From NCBI RefSeq assembly GCF_002135235.1, contig NZ_NEGB01000003.1:62001-126000 (forward strand): a stretch of DNA of 64,000 bases, read 5' to 3'. Source of the DNA: Acinetobacter silvestris (GTDB lineage: Bacteria; Pseudomonadota; Gammaproteobacteria; Pseudomonadales; Moraxellaceae). Under the pieces are notes generated by a model. It did no database searches. It saw only the letters and a program-made list of their open reading frames with translations, and was not told the origin of the DNA. Shown here piece after piece: positions 26,616-36,709 of this stretch (position 1 is the first letter of the stretch; the number at the start of each line of letters is the position of its first letter). The position numbers and the translations under genes are program-made.

Positions 26616-26643
26616 AAAAAAAGTACCTTAGGGTACTTTTTTG
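26616..26643 (+). terminator. terminator after rapA
   Basis: GTACC/GGTAC stem with A- and T-runs on the two sides. It also suits the convergent gene on the minus strand. Confidence 0.8.
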
Positions 26644-26655
26644 AATGCGCAATAA

Positions 26656-26949
26656 TTAGTGGTTAGCGGAGATATGTAAAGTCCAAAGCGATTGGGTCGT
26701 GGTCGCTCGGCGACGTTTATTTTGTTCACTATAAGCATTTAAACTCATTTGTTCTCGTTCAACTTCTTCGAGATAATTGGAGAGTTGTTCTTGAGTAGCT
26801 TTAGTGTCATCTAATATTTCAGTAATTGGTGCGCAATATGCGTCATATTCATCATTTAGTACTTCGGCAACTTCAATCGGATCCCAATCTCGATTGAGTA
26901 TTTTTTGGACAGTATTCATAAGGTGTCGATGATCTATGTGTTTCTCCAT
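26656..26949 (-). CDS. small hypothetical protein, DUF1871-like
   Basis: The ATG at 26949 is preferred (AAGAG about 7 bases upstream), giving 97 residues. A GTG 33 bases earlier has no ribosome site. The core MNTVQKILNRDWDPIEVAEV then LNDEYDAYCAPI recalls the small DUF1871 helical family, but the match is from memory of the WDPI and DEY pattern only. The end is basic (NKRRRATTTQ). It lies between rapA and the permease gene on the minus strand. Confidence 0.5.
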   Translation of the reverse strand: MEKHIDHRHLMNTVQKILNRDWDPIEVAEVLNDEYDAYCAPITEILDDTKATQEQLSNYLEEVEREQMSLNAYSEQNKRRRATTTQSLWTLHISANH

Positions 26950-26985
26950 TTCATCACTCTTTGTTTTATTGATGTAGGTCACATT

Positions 26986-28002
26986 TTATATCATATTTGC
27001 GACTTTTAACTCTAACTTTATGTAAGCATAAAATATTGGAGCAACAATAAGGCCTGTTAAGCCGAAGATTGATTCAAAAATAAGCATCGCCAAAAGTACT
27101 TCCCATGAGGCAGCATGAATTTTTGTCCCAATAATTTTGGCATTCACAAAATATTCTAATTTATGAATCAAAATAAGATAGGTCAAAGCAATACCTGCTG
27201 TTGTCACTGAAATGGTCAGTCCAGTCAGGACAATGATGGTATTGGAGATGAGATTTCCGACGATGGGAATGAGTCCAAAAACAAACGTTAAAATGGTGAG
27301 TGTTTTGGCAAAAGGTAAATGCACACCAAAAATGGGTAGCGCAATATGCGCAAAGATCATAAATAGGAGGGTGTTAATCAGTGAAATTTTAACTTGCGCA
27401 AATACCACATTTTTAAAAGAAATAGATAGATTTTGAATGCGATGAATAAGTGCTAATTTGAAAGCAGGTTGCTTAATATTCGTTTCAGTATGATGTAGAG
27501 ATACTAGAACACCAATAATAGCGGCAATAATCATGGTGGCAAAATTATGTACAATGTCTGTACCTGTATTTTTAAGGATAGACAAATTATCTTTAATTAA
27601 AATTAAGGTCTGATCTTTAAGCTCAGTCAGACTATAAGGAATGAATCCTGGGAGAAAATGGACAATTTCATTTTGTAATTTTTGTAATGTAGCATCGATA
27701 TCACCATTCAGTTCGTCTAAGCCAGCGCCTTGTAAATCATGCTGTACAAAACTAATTAAGCCAGTAATACCCAGTCCGATACAGGTGACAATAATGACGC
27801 CAATAATAACGCTAATGGTTAAGCGTGCTCGTTGACCATCAATATATTTTTCGGTCACCGAGCCTAGACTATTTATAATTTCAAAAACAATAAAACCTGC
27901 AAAGAAGCTCACCATTAAATGCAAGGGAATGAGTGCAATTAAAAAAATGAACATGAGCAGATAACTGGCAATGAGACTTTGTTTGTCATTTAATAATTGC
28001 AT
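26986..28002 (-). CDS. AI-2E/PerM family transporter
   Basis: A membrane protein with about eight hydrophobic segments (for example YLLMFIFLIALIPLHLMVSF, ISVIIGVIIVTCIGLGITGL, FGLIPIVGNLISNTIIVLTG). The C-terminal EVLLAMLIFESIFGLTGLIV segment is the usual signature of the AI-2E/PerM (DUF20) family. Members include TqsA and some Na+/H+ antiporters, so the substrate is not fixed. The ATG at 28002 (MQLLNDKQ) gives 338 residues and a family-like N-terminus. A GTG at 28056 would add 18 residues. Confidence 0.8.
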   Translation of the reverse strand: MQLLNDKQSLIASYLLMFIFLIALIPLHLMVSFFAGFIVFEIINSLGSVTEKYIDGQRARLTISVIIGVIIVTCIGLGITGLISFVQHDLQGAGLDELNGDIDATLQKLQNEIVHFLPGFIPYSLTELKDQTLILIKDNLSILKNTGTDIVHNFATMIIAAIIGVLVSLHHTETNIKQPAFKLALIHRIQNLSISFKNVVFAQVKISLINTLLFMIFAHIALPIFGVHLPFAKTLTILTFVFGLIPIVGNLISNTIIVLTGLTISVTTAGIALTYLILIHKLEYFVNAKIIGTKIHAASWEVLLAMLIFESIFGLTGLIVAPIFYAYIKLELKVANMI

Positions 28003-28337
28003 ATCAACAATACCCAAACGATGCGTTTTAAAGCATATAAAAAAGTGTTTAGCCACATCAAAGTCAGCGTTAAGTTAGATTATCCATCTAAGCTTTGACT
28101 TATTTTTACACCTATAATCTTAATTCTATGTGAAAAGTAGCAGAGTAATTTTAGTGTGGTATATCTCATTCTAACTAATGAATAGTTTATTGCATCATAG
28201 GATAATTTGAGTGACAGATGATATTGTACTTTGAACTCAATATCATCCAATGGCAGTAGTGATTAAATAATAGCGCTTGATTAATTATTGATATATCAAA
28301 ATTTAAAGCAAATTGGTTAAGTATTAATTATATGATC
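28003..28337. other. intergenic region, no gene seen
   Basis: AT-rich, with no open frame or clear hairpin. It separates two minus-strand genes and would hold the promoter of the AI-2E-type gene. If that gene starts at the GTG at 28056 the gap is 281 bases. Confidence 0.5.
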
Positions 28338-29036
28338 TCATTTTTCGGGATGAGCTTCACTCAAATGACGTGCGCCTTCTAATAACATGCGAATCATGAT
28401 CATGGTTTGTTCTGCAACTTCTTTGCGTTCATCTATTGGGAGATCAATGACTTTAGCACCCATATTAAAGACCAATTGGGTAATGGCTTTTGCAACTAAA
28501 TCAGGATGAGCCAGTTTGCTCTGATTTATATGTTCTAAACGAATTAAGTCATCTTTTAATTCTTGTTGGAAATAGTTTAGTTGCTTTTCCACTGCGGTTT
28601 TATAAGAGTTTGAACCCGTATAACCTTCACGTAGTAATAAACTTAAATTGCCTTCATCCGCATCCAGTTGTTCAATAAATACTTCAACCGAAGTGCGAAT
28701 AATGCTGTTTTGTTTCGAAGCTTTAACACGAGCTTCATGTAAAATTTGACGTAATACAATCCCCGAACGATCAATCAGTTCAATGGCGAGTTCATCTATA
28801 TCTTTAAAATGACGATAAAAACTATTCGGTGCAATACCTGCTTCACGCGCAACTTCTCTTAAACTCAAAGCAGCAATACTTTTTTGCGGACCAATCAAAT
28901 TCAGCGCTGCTTGGAAAAGTTCATCTTTAGTAATGGTTGCTTTTCTACCTACCGTACGAACAACCACTTTTTCGAGTGCATGATGATGTTCTTGATTTTC
29001 TAAATCGGTGTAAGGTGTAGCAGAAGGCTGATTCAT
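28338..29036 (-). CDS. TetR-family regulator, FabR/DesT-like
   Basis: 232 residues from the ATG at 29036; a TTG three codons earlier is possible. The DNA-binding N-terminus reads AALSLREVAREAGIAPNSFY then RHFKDIDELAIELIDRSG, the pattern of FabR and DesT, which sense acyl-CoA or acyl-ACP and repress unsaturated fatty acid genes. It is transcribed away from a reductase-desaturase pair that matches the Pseudomonas DesCB arrangement, which makes autoregulation and control of that pair likely. The shared 140-base intergenic region contains a palindrome over a -10 box. Confidence 0.85.
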   Translation of the reverse strand: MNQPSATPYTDLENQEHHHALEKVVVRTVGRKATITKDELFQAALNLIGPQKSIAALSLREVAREAGIAPNSFYRHFKDIDELAIELIDRSGIVLRQILHEARVKASKQNSIIRTSVEVFIEQLDADEGNLSLLLREGYTGSNSYKTAVEKQLNYFQQELKDDLIRLEHINQSKLAHPDLVAKAITQLVFNMGAKVIDLPIDERKEVAEQTMIMIRMLLEGARHLSEAHPEK

Positions 29037-29130
29037 AGATATCAAGTAAAAAGTAATTAAGATCTATTATAGCCTTTGCAATTACACAATTGAAATGTCT
29101 AGATACAATACAAGCGTATATACAAATATA

Positions 29131-29146
29131 TATACACATGTATAAT
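29131..29146 (+). promoter_or_regulatory. palindrome overlapping the -10 of the desaturase operon
   Basis: TATACA, a 2-base spacer, then TGTATA (29131-29144) overlaps a TATAAT box (29141-29146) that lies 30 bases upstream of the reductase start. Position suits repression by the divergently encoded TetR-type regulator. Confidence 0.45.
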
Positions 29147-29176
29147 AATTAAAATCAACTGTATCTTGAGTGGCAT

Positions 29177-30241
29177 ATGCTGACGATTGAAAAACGTAAA
29201 TCACTGTTAAGTAGTTTGGCTGAGAATATCTTAGACCAAAATGCTGCGAATTTTTGGTTGCAAAAAATCAATCCACTTTGGTCTGTGCATCAGGCTCTAG
29301 GTAAAGTTGTACAAAAAGAATATACCGCGACAGATACCGTCTGCTTAACCTTACAAACGAATCGTTATTTTAATCAGGGGCAAGCAGGACAACATCATCC
29401 AGTGATTGTTGAGTATAAAGGTCGTCGTTATGAACGGACTTATAGTTTAACGACATTAGATGCCAATCATGTGTTGCTTACTGTAAAAAAAGTTGAACAA
29501 GGCATTGTGAGTCAATACCTGACTGAACAAGCCAAAGTGGGTGATGTGATTGAGTTTGGTCAACCTTATGGCGATATGTTAATCACGCCTGATCAACCTA
29601 TTTTACTTTTAGCGGCAGGCAGCGGCATCACGCCAATGTTTAGTTTGATCAAAGCATTAACCAACACCAAGAAAAAATCGGCACAACCGATTCAACTGAT
29701 GTATTGGGTAAAAAAACATGCTGATGTTGCATTTAAACAATACTTTAAACAGCTTGCAGAGCAAAACTCCAACTTCAAATTCCATGTTTTTTATACACAA
29801 GAAGAACGTGGAGATACTCGGTTGAATGAACAACATGTCGATTTAATTCAAGATTTAGCCAGCCATACTGTTTATGCATGTGGCCCATCTGGTTTTGTTA
29901 GTAAAGCAGAAGTGTTATTTACAGATGCTCAGATCTTTAAAAGTGAAGCATTTAGTTTAACGCCGATGATTTCGGATGATGTTGGTTTTATTCAAGTGAC
30001 CTTAACGAAATCGAATAAAAGTATCAGTATTCCCAAAGGTCAATCTATTCTCGCAGGTTTAGAGCAACAAAATATTAAACCTGAATATGGCTGTCGTATG
30101 GGGATTTGCAATAAATGCGTATGTAACAAGGCCCAAGGGGCAACTAAAAATTTAGTGAATGGCAGTGAAAATACTGAGCCAGGTAATCCGCTCAAAATTT
30201 GTGTAAATACTGCCCAAACTAATTTAGTGATTGATCTTTAA
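29177..30241 (+). CDS. ferredoxin-NAD(P) reductase-type electron donor for desaturase (DesC-like)
   Basis: The 354-residue fusion contains a flavin-binding domain (RRYERTYSLTTL with the RxYS motif), an NAD-binding domain (ILLLAAGSGITPMFSLIKAL, then VYACGPSGFV) and a C-terminal 2Fe-2S ferredoxin domain with YGCRMGICNKCVC and a later Cys (LKICVNTA). It would pass electrons from NAD(P)H to the desaturase encoded 14 bases downstream. GAGTGG precedes the ATG. Regulation by the divergent TetR-type gene is likely. Confidence 0.88.
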   Translation: MLTIEKRKSLLSSLAENILDQNAANFWLQKINPLWSVHQALGKVVQKEYTATDTVCLTLQTNRYFNQGQAGQHHPVIVEYKGRRYERTYSLTTLDANHVLLTVKKVEQGIVSQYLTEQAKVGDVIEFGQPYGDMLITPDQPILLLAAGSGITPMFSLIKALTNTKKKSAQPIQLMYWVKKHADVAFKQYFKQLAEQNSNFKFHVFYTQEERGDTRLNEQHVDLIQDLASHTVYACGPSGFVSKAEVLFTDAQIFKSEAFSLTPMISDDVGFIQVTLTKSNKSISIPKGQSILAGLEQQNIKPEYGCRMGICNKCVCNKAQGATKNLVNGSENTEPGNPLKICVNTAQTNLVIDL

Positions 30242-30255
30242 GCGAGTACGTCGAA

Positions 30256-31350
30256 ATGAATATGCCAGTTAAATTCCAATATTTTAAAAATAGTAAAAAT
30301 CGTGAGTTAACACAGACTGAGCTTGATGCATTAGCACGTGAACTCGATGCGATCAAGCAAGAAGTTTTAGATGATATTGGTGAAAAAGATGCCAAATATA
30401 TTAAACGTGTCTATTCTGCGGTTCGTTATAGCAGTATTTTAGGCCGTGCTTGCTTATTTGCGGGTTGGTTTCCACCGGCATGGTTGTTAGGTACGGGGTT
30501 ACTTGGTTTTTCAAAGATTATGGAAAATATGGAACTGGGTCATAATGTCATGCATGGTCAGTATGACTGGATGAATGATTCCCGTTTCAATGGTCAAACC
30601 TATGAGTGGGATATCGTGGGTACCGCTGACAACTGGCGTGAAACACATAACTATAAACATCATACCTATACCAATATTAAAGGTATGGATGATGATATTG
30701 GTTATGGCTTGTTGCGTTTATTCCCTGAACAACGTTGGAAACCAGGATTTTTGTTGCAACCATTGTATAGCATCCCATTTTGCTTGTTATTTCAATGGGG
30801 CGTTGCGATTCAAAATTTAGAAATTGGTAAAGTAATTTATAAACGTAAGACCTTTGCTCAATTTGTTCAAGAATGGAAACCCACTCAAAAGAAAATTGCG
30901 AAACAATTTTTTAAAGATTATGTCTTCTTTCCATTGATTGCAGGCCCTGCGGCATTACCCGTATTGGCTGGGAATTTAGTCGCCAATGGTATTCGCAATG
31001 TCTGGACCTTTAGTATTATTTTTTGTGGCCATTTCACCAAAGATGTTGAAGTTTTTCCGAAAACGGTTTTAGAGGATGAAAGTCGTGGGCATTGGTATAT
31101 GCGTCAAATTCGTGGTTCTTCCAACTTAACCGGTTCAGAGGCTTTTCATATTTTGACAGGGCATCTTAGTCATCAAATTGAACATCATTTGTTCCCCGAT
31201 ATTCCAGCACGACGTTACCGTAAAATGGCGCCAAAAGTTCAGGCAGTGTGTGAAAAATATGGTTTGAATTATAACAATGCCAGTTTGTTTAAACAGTATG
31301 GGCAAGTGTTAAGTCGGATTGTGAAATATGCTTTTCCATTTAAAAAGTAA
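30256..31350 (+). CDS. membrane fatty acid desaturase (DesB-like acyl-CoA delta-9 type)
   Basis: The 364-residue protein carries the three histidine boxes of acyl-CoA/lipid desaturases: GHNVMHGQYDW, ETHNYKHHTY and HLSHQIEHHLFPD. Hydrophobic stretches between them (ACLFAGWFPPAWLLGTGLLG, FLLQPLYSIPFCLLFQWGV) provide the membrane anchors. It introduces a double bond into saturated acyl chains and depends on the reductase encoded just upstream. A terminator follows. Confidence 0.9.
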   Translation: MNMPVKFQYFKNSKNRELTQTELDALARELDAIKQEVLDDIGEKDAKYIKRVYSAVRYSSILGRACLFAGWFPPAWLLGTGLLGFSKIMENMELGHNVMHGQYDWMNDSRFNGQTYEWDIVGTADNWRETHNYKHHTYTNIKGMDDDIGYGLLRLFPEQRWKPGFLLQPLYSIPFCLLFQWGVAIQNLEIGKVIYKRKTFAQFVQEWKPTQKKIAKQFFKDYVFFPLIAGPAALPVLAGNLVANGIRNVWTFSIIFCGHFTKDVEVFPKTVLEDESRGHWYMRQIRGSSNLTGSEAFHILTGHLSHQIEHHLFPDIPARRYRKMAPKVQAVCEKYGLNYNNASLFKQYGQVLSRIVKYAFPFKK

Positions 31351-31417
31351 GTCACTATATTTTGGATAGTCACTATCCATGTGTTTTGTTGATTAAGCAA
31401 AACGTCTGAAAAAAAAT

Positions 31418-31446
31418 AAAAACCGCATATTCAGTATGCGGTTTTT
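31418..31446 (+). terminator. terminator of the reductase-desaturase operon
   Basis: AAAAACCGCATA pairs with TATGCGGTTTTT around TTCAG. Confidence 0.88.
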
Positions 31447-31509
31447 AAGTGAATGGCTGAATCAAATAATTTACTTAGCTAGCTTTGTCTGTAGCTGTTT
31501 TAAGCCTGA

Positions 31510-32109
31510 TTATTTGATATAGCCTTTTTTAATCCAGATCTTAAATAGTGTCTGATGAAGCGATAAGATCCACTGCATCATAATATTTTGGTATGTATTC
31601 CATAGTTTTAAGCCGAATACATTGATGGCGAAAGCAAGGAAAAATGCACCCAGCATATCGATCGGGAAATGCACACCAAGATACACTCTTGACCATGCTA
31701 CGCTCCATGCAAGCAACATTAATATGACACCAAGTTTTCGCTGTGAAGAAAAATAATAGGCGAAGGCAATGCTGCTAAAAATCAGCATGTGAGTGCTTGG
31801 AAAGGAGGCATTTGGCACATGCTCTATCAATGTCCGTCCGACCTGCATCACAAAAGGACGTGGTTGGTAGAAAAAGTATGAAATAACTTCGCCAATCACG
31901 ATAGCTGTACTGGTAAAGATAAAAGCTTTAATAATTTGTTGTTTAACGACATAACTACCACGCAACCAAAAGTATGCAAAAATCAGAAGCATTAAATACA
32001 ATGTATCGTTGGCGATAAAAATGGCCAAATTAATTAACCATTCACTGGCATTTATAGGTGCATTAATATCATTAAAAAGGGATAAATTGAGTTCAGACAG
32101 CGACATCAT
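31510..32109 (-). CDS. PAP2-family phosphatase, likely undecaprenyl-diphosphatase
   Basis: The 199-residue membrane protein has the three acid phosphatase signatures: a K...RP variant in YFFYQPRPFVMQVG, PSTH in NASFPSTHML, and SRVYLGVHFPIDMLGA. Five or six hydrophobic segments surround them. Proteins of this size and motif set (BcrC/PgpB/LpxT group) recycle undecaprenyl pyrophosphate or dephosphorylate lipids. The exact substrate cannot be told from sequence. It stands alone on the minus strand. Confidence 0.85.
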   Translation of the reverse strand: MMSLSELNLSLFNDINAPINASEWLINLAIFIANDTLYLMLLIFAYFWLRGSYVVKQQIIKAFIFTSTAIVIGEVISYFFYQPRPFVMQVGRTLIEHVPNASFPSTHMLIFSSIAFAYYFSSQRKLGVILMLLAWSVAWSRVYLGVHFPIDMLGAFFLAFAINVFGLKLWNTYQNIMMQWILSLHQTLFKIWIKKGYIK

Positions 32110-32242
32110 AATCCAATCAAAGCATGTTCAAAAATAGCCGATTAATCTAGCAGAATATTTCACGGTAAAATAATAAAAGACGACAATAATTGTAGTCTTT
32201 TATTACAGCTATTTATGCCTTTAATTAACATAACCTCAATGC

Positions 32243-32947
32243 TTATTTAAATTGAATAGTCCCATTGGCATTTACCGTAATTTTGGATTCACCCGATGAA
32301 ACGGCTTGTGCATCGGACATTTCTGCACTCGCAAATTTTGCCATACTTGAACGTTGCATCATCGGTTGTGGATAATTACTACTGGTATTTAAGTTTAAAC
32401 TAACCAAGTTATAACCTGACTTATTCCATGCTTGGCTAATGACTTGTGCACGTTGTTGAAAGTTTTTAGATGCTTCAAGTATCAGCTCATTTTCAACCAG
32501 TTTGCGTTGTTCATCTGAAACACTGAAGTTGATCGATTGGGTTTGAAAGGATTGCTGTAATTCGCTAATTAATAAGCTAGCGGCTTTAAAATCTTTACTT
32601 TCAATTTGAATTTCAGCACGACCACGCCATTCCTTTAATTTTTTGTTGTCATTGTCATAAAGCGGATAGGTACTTTGTGAGCCTGTTTTGATTTTAACTT
32701 GCGGATATTTTTTGCCTATAGTCATGGCTTGATTCATGAGTTGCGTAATTTGCGTTGAAAGTTGTGCGGGTTGTTTATTATTTTGTTCAATATATAAAAT
32801 CGCATACATTTCGTCATTAGATACTTGACGCGTTGCTTCGGCTTGAATATTGGCAATATTATAGTTCAAAGCTTCAACTGAGCTTGCAAATGACATTGTA
32901 CTTACTGCAGTACCTAAAAGAAAAGCAGAAGGGGTTAAAAAGCGCAT
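32243..32947 (-). CDS. periplasmic SIMPL-domain (DUF541) protein
   Basis: The 234-residue protein has a signal peptide (MRFLTPSAFLLGTAVSTMSF, cleaved near FASS). The mature part reads NYNIANIQAEATRQVSNDEM, KTGSQSTYPLYDN, WRGRAEIQIESKDF and ELILEASKNFQQRAQVISQA, as in the SIMPL family of oligomeric periplasmic proteins. Members bind outer-membrane or signalling partners, and several are stress-induced. It faces a long gap before dat. Confidence 0.82.
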   Translation of the reverse strand: MRFLTPSAFLLGTAVSTMSFASSVEALNYNIANIQAEATRQVSNDEMYAILYIEQNNKQPAQLSTQITQLMNQAMTIGKKYPQVKIKTGSQSTYPLYDNDNKKLKEWRGRAEIQIESKDFKAASLLISELQQSFQTQSINFSVSDEQRKLVENELILEASKNFQQRAQVISQAWNKSGYNLVSLNLNTSSNYPQPMMQRSSMAKFASAEMSDAQAVSSGESKITVNANGTIQFK

Positions 32948-33416
32948 GTATTTATCCTTTGAATGAAAATAATTAGAAAGTGAATAGATGAATTAAGCTA
33001 ACCATAACCTATGCAGGAGTGATGCAAAATTTGTGGTAAGTTTGTAGTGAATAAATATTTTTTTGCAAATTAATCTGATAAATAAATGCATTAAAAACAA
33101 ATCTTTGGCTAAATTTTAATTCTATTAATCATAAATATAGCAAGTAATGAGGCGGTTTTAAAATAAACAGGCTTTTCTTTATGTTGTCACAGAGTATGAT
33201 AATAATTCAAAAGAATAGTGTGATGAATGTTTTTTTCGATAAACAGATTGTCGATAAGTACATAAAAGATATTTATTTTATTTGAAAAAACTGTATTATC
33301 GCGCTCCTAGTTTATTCAAGATCTTTGTCTAACTAGATTCTATAAAGCACCGAGTCAAAGGACCGCAAGTCACCCGACTTATTTCTTTCAACCCATATCA
33401 GAGATGGTAATTCGAT
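32948..33416. other. intergenic region with structured dat leader
   Basis: 470 bases without a gene. The left part is very AT-rich. Near 33294 there is a TATTAT box. The last 110 bases are more GC-rich and contain the inverted pair CTAGTT (33307-33312) and AACTAG (33331-33336) around the palindrome AAGATCTT, suggesting a folded 5' leader for dat-ddc. Confidence 0.4.
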
Positions 33417-34790
33417 ATGAGCGTTTCTTCTGTAAATCCTGCCCCTAATTCTACTAACGAATACTATTTGGCTCGCCAAAGTCAGATGGAGTCTAATGTT
33501 CGTAGCTACCCACGTAAATTACCGTTGGCGATAGCAAAAGCTTTAGGATGCTGGGTTACTGATGTTGAAGGTACAGAGTACCTCGATTGTTTAGCTGGGG
33601 CAGGAACATTGGCTTTAGGCCATAATCATCCTGCGGTGATTCAAAGTATTCAAGACACTTTAGCGAGTGGACTTCCATTACATACTTTAGATTTAACCAC
33701 GCCTTTAAAAGATGCATTTACTGAAGCATTACTTGAGCAATTACCTGGCGGTAAGGCTGAATATTGTCTACAGTTCTGTGGTCCATCTGGTGCAGATGGC
33801 ACGGAAGCAGCTATTAAATTGGCAAAAACCTACACTGGCCGTAGTACGGTTATTAGTTTCTCTGGTGGCTATCATGGTATGACCCATGGTGCATTAGCGA
33901 TGACTGGTAATCTATCTGCTAAAAATGCAGTGAATGGTTTAATGCCAGGCGTACAGTTTATGCCATATCCACATGAATACCGTTGCCCATTAGGCATTGG
34001 TGGTGAAGCTGGCGTAGATGCTTTGACCTATTTCTTTGAAAATTTTATTGAAGATGTAGAAAGTGGTGTAACTAAACCAGCAGCTGTAATTCTTGAAGCA
34101 ATTCAAGGTGAAGGCGGCGTGGTTACAGCGCCAACCAAATGGTTGAAAAAAATCCGTGAAGTCACTGAAAAACACAATATCGTGTTGATTCTGGATGAAG
34201 TTCAAGCTGGTTTTGCCCGTTCAGGCAAAATGTTTGCATTTGAACACGCAGGAATTGAGCCTGATGTGATTGTCATGTCGAAAGCGGTAGGTGGTAGCTT
34301 GCCACTAGCAGTATTAGGTATTAAACGTAAGTTTGATGCTTGGCAGCCTGCAGGTCACACCGGTACTTTCCGTGGTAACCAGCTTGCAATGGGTACTGGT
34401 CTAGCAACGATCAAAACTATCCAAGAGCAAAATCTTGCGCAAAATGCACAAGAACGTGGTGATTTCTTACAAGCTGAATTTAAAAAATTAGCAGTAGAAT
34501 TCCCATGTATCGGTAACGTACGTGGCCGTGGCTTGATGTTGGGTGTTGAGATTGTAGATGAACGTCAAACAGCAGATCACATGGGTTCATTACCAGGTGA
34601 TTCTCAATTGGCAGCAGCGATTCAAACGGCATGTTTCGATAACAAATTATTGTTAGAGAAAGGTGGTCGTAATGGTACTGTAATTCGTTTACTTTGCCCA
34701 TTGATCATTACACATGATGAGTGTGTTGAAGCAGTTTCTCGCTTTAAGAAAGCAATTGCTGAAGCACTTGTTGCAGTTCGAGGCGCATAA
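33417..34790 (+). CDS. dat: diaminobutyrate-2-oxoglutarate aminotransferase
   Basis: The 457-residue class III PLP aminotransferase makes L-2,4-diaminobutyrate from aspartate semialdehyde. It shows [20 protein letters not shown] for cofactor phosphate binding, [19 protein letters not shown], the [11 protein letters not shown] aspartate loop and the lysine in [16 protein letters not shown]. Its stop overlaps the start of ddc (TAATG). In Acinetobacter dat and ddc produce 1,3-diaminopropane, a polyamine linked to surface motility. Confidence 0.95.
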   Translation: MSVSSVNPAPNSTNEYYLARQSQMESNVRSYPRKLPLAIAKALGCWVTDVEGTEYLDCLAGAGTLALGHNHPAVIQSIQDTLASGLPLHTLDLTTPLKDAFTEALLEQLPGGKAEYCLQFCGPSGADGTEAAIKLAKTYTGRSTVISFSGGYHGMTHGALAMTGNLSAKNAVNGLMPGVQFMPYPHEYRCPLGIGGEAGVDALTYFFENFIEDVESGVTKPAAVILEAIQGEGGVVTAPTKWLKKIREVTEKHNIVLILDEVQAGFARSGKMFAFEHAGIEPDVIVMSKAVGGSLPLAVLGIKRKFDAWQPAGHTGTFRGNQLAMGTGLATIKTIQEQNLAQNAQERGDFLQAEFKKLAVEFPCIGNVRGRGLMLGVEIVDERQTADHMGSLPGDSQLAAAIQTACFDNKLLLEKGGRNGTVIRLLCPLIITHDECVEAVSRFKKAIAEALVAVRGA

Positions 34791-36322
34791 TGGTTGATTT
34801 TGCAGAACATCGTAAAGCGTTACTCTGCAATGATGCTCAATCCATTGCTGACTATGAGTCAGCAATGGGTGAGGCTACAAAAGCTGTAGCAGCATGGTTG
34901 CAAAATGACAAGATGTACACGGGCGGCAGCATTAAAGAGCTACGCAGTGTAATTGCATTTAATCCTTCAAAAGAAGGTTTAGGTGTACAGAAGTCACTTG
35001 AGCGTATGGTCGAGCTTTTCCTCAATAAAAGCTTAAAAGTACATCATCCGCATTCTTTAGCGCATTTGCATTGCCCAACGATGGTCACCAGTCAAATTGC
35101 TGAAGTGTTGATTAATGCAACTAACCAATCGATGGACTCATGGGATCAAAGCCCTGCAGGTTCTTTGATGGAAGTTCAACTCATTGATTGGCTTCGTCAA
35201 AAAATTGGCTATGGTGCAGGTCAAGCAGGTGTGTTCACTTCAGGTGGTACACAATCTAACTTGATGGGTGTATTGCTTGCACGTGATGCCTGTATTGCTA
35301 AAAACTGGAAAGACGAAAACGGTAAACCGTGGTCTGTTCAGCGTGATGGTATCCCTGCGGATGCAATGCGTAACGTTAAAGTCATTTGTTCTGAAAATGC
35401 ACATTTTTCTGTGCAAAAGAACATGGCAATGATGGGCATGGGCTTCCAATCTGTAGTGACTGTTCCTGTGAATGAAAATGCACAGATGGACGTTGTTGCG
35501 TTGGAAAAAACTATGGCACACCTTCGCGCGACAGGTAAAATTGTGGCATGTGTGGTCGCAACTGCGGGTACAACCGATGCTGGTGCGATTGATCCATTAA
35601 AAGCAATACGTGATGTTACTAACAAGTATGGCACGTGGATGCATATTGATGCGGCGTGGGGTGGTGCACTCATTCTATCGAATGATTACCGTGATATGTT
35701 AGATGGTATTGAATTGTCAGATTCTGTGACACTTGATTTCCATAAGCATTATTTCCAAACCATTTCATGTGGTGCATTTTTGTTGAAAGACGAAGCGAAC
35801 TACCGTTTCATGCATTATGAAGCTGAGTACTTAAACTCGGCTTATGATGAAGAGCATGGCGTACCAAACCTTGTGTCGAAGTCACTACAAACAACGCGTC
35901 GTTTCGATGCATTGAAATTGTGGATGACTGTTGAATCATTAGGTGAAGAGCTTTACGGTTCAATGATCGATCATGGTGTGAAACTTACCCGTGAAGTTGC
36001 AGATTATATTACTGCGACCAACGGTTTAGAAATGTTAGTTGATCCACAATTTGCTTCGGTACTGTTCCGTGTAATTCCTGAAGGTTATCCAACAGAATTG
36101 CTTGATACACTGAATCAAAACGTCGCAGATGAATTGTTTGCGTGTGGTGAAGCGAATATTGGGGTGACTAAAGTTGGTCAAAATCAATCTTTGAAAATGA
36201 CCACTTTAAGCCCAGTAGCGACTTTAGATAACGTGAAGAACTTGCTTAACCTTGTGTTAGCAGAAGCAGATCGTATTAAAGATGCTATTGCTGATGGTAG
36301 CTATGTAACAGCGCTGGATTAA
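34790..36322 (+). CDS. ddc: L-2,4-diaminobutyrate decarboxylase
   Basis: This 510-residue group II PLP decarboxylase converts diaminobutyrate to 1,3-diaminopropane. Visible are [33 protein letters not shown], the [12 protein letters not shown] aspartate motif and the cofactor lysine in [16 protein letters not shown]. It is translationally coupled to dat and ends at a perfect terminator. Confidence 0.96.
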   Translation: MVDFAEHRKALLCNDAQSIADYESAMGEATKAVAAWLQNDKMYTGGSIKELRSVIAFNPSKEGLGVQKSLERMVELFLNKSLKVHHPHSLAHLHCPTMVTSQIAEVLINATNQSMDSWDQSPAGSLMEVQLIDWLRQKIGYGAGQAGVFTSGGTQSNLMGVLLARDACIAKNWKDENGKPWSVQRDGIPADAMRNVKVICSENAHFSVQKNMAMMGMGFQSVVTVPVNENAQMDVVALEKTMAHLRATGKIVACVVATAGTTDAGAIDPLKAIRDVTNKYGTWMHIDAAWGGALILSNDYRDMLDGIELSDSVTLDFHKHYFQTISCGAFLLKDEANYRFMHYEAEYLNSAYDEEHGVPNLVSKSLQTTRRFDALKLWMTVESLGEELYGSMIDHGVKLTREVADYITATNGLEMLVDPQFASVLFRVIPEGYPTELLDTLNQNVADELFACGEANIGVTKVGQNQSLKMTTLSPVATLDNVKNLLNLVLAEADRIKDAIADGSYVTALD

Positions 36323-36337
36323 TTAGATCTAAGTGTT

Positions 36338-36368
36338 AAAAAAGAGGTCTGTCACAGACCTCTTTTTT
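36338..36368 (+). terminator. terminator of dat-ddc
   Basis: Six A plus GAGGTCTG pairs with CAGACCTC plus six T around TCA, a near-perfect 14-bp stem. Confidence 0.92.
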
Positions 36369-36591
36369 ATATGTTCAGTATTTTGAAAAATGTACATCTC
36401 ATTTCGTAGCAGTTAGTGTTATTTCTATTCTGAAAAATAATAAAATAAGATGATATTGATGACATTAACATAAAGTCTTACATTTATAACAATAAATTTA
36501 GACCAAAAATATATTTTATAAATATTCTCAAGTATTTGAATTATATTTAAATAATTTTAATTTTTAGTTGTTGTATTAAATATCATAAAAG

Positions 36592-36629
36592 CGTCATAAA
36601 GCTGTAACCTCTTTGTCATATTTTAAAAT
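36592..36629 (+). promoter_or_regulatory. Pho box and -10 of the pst operon
   Basis: Three repeats CGTCATA, TGTAAC and TGTCATA sit at 11-base spacing (GT at 36593, 36604 and 36615), the arrangement bound by PhoB. TAAAAT at 36624-36629 is a suitable -10. Induction under phosphate starvation is expected. Confidence 0.75.
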
Positions 36630-36709
36630 CAAAATGCTCATATCGAAAAAGTACAAAACTTCATAACAAAGTGGCGTACTCCAAATTGATTCAATTAAGA
36701 GAGAAACGA

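Larger units (their letters stand above)
36323..36709. other. intergenic region before pstS
   Basis: Contains the ddc terminator (36338-36368), about 200 AT-rich bases with no feature seen, then the Pho box and promoter of pstS from 36592. Confidence 0.6.
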
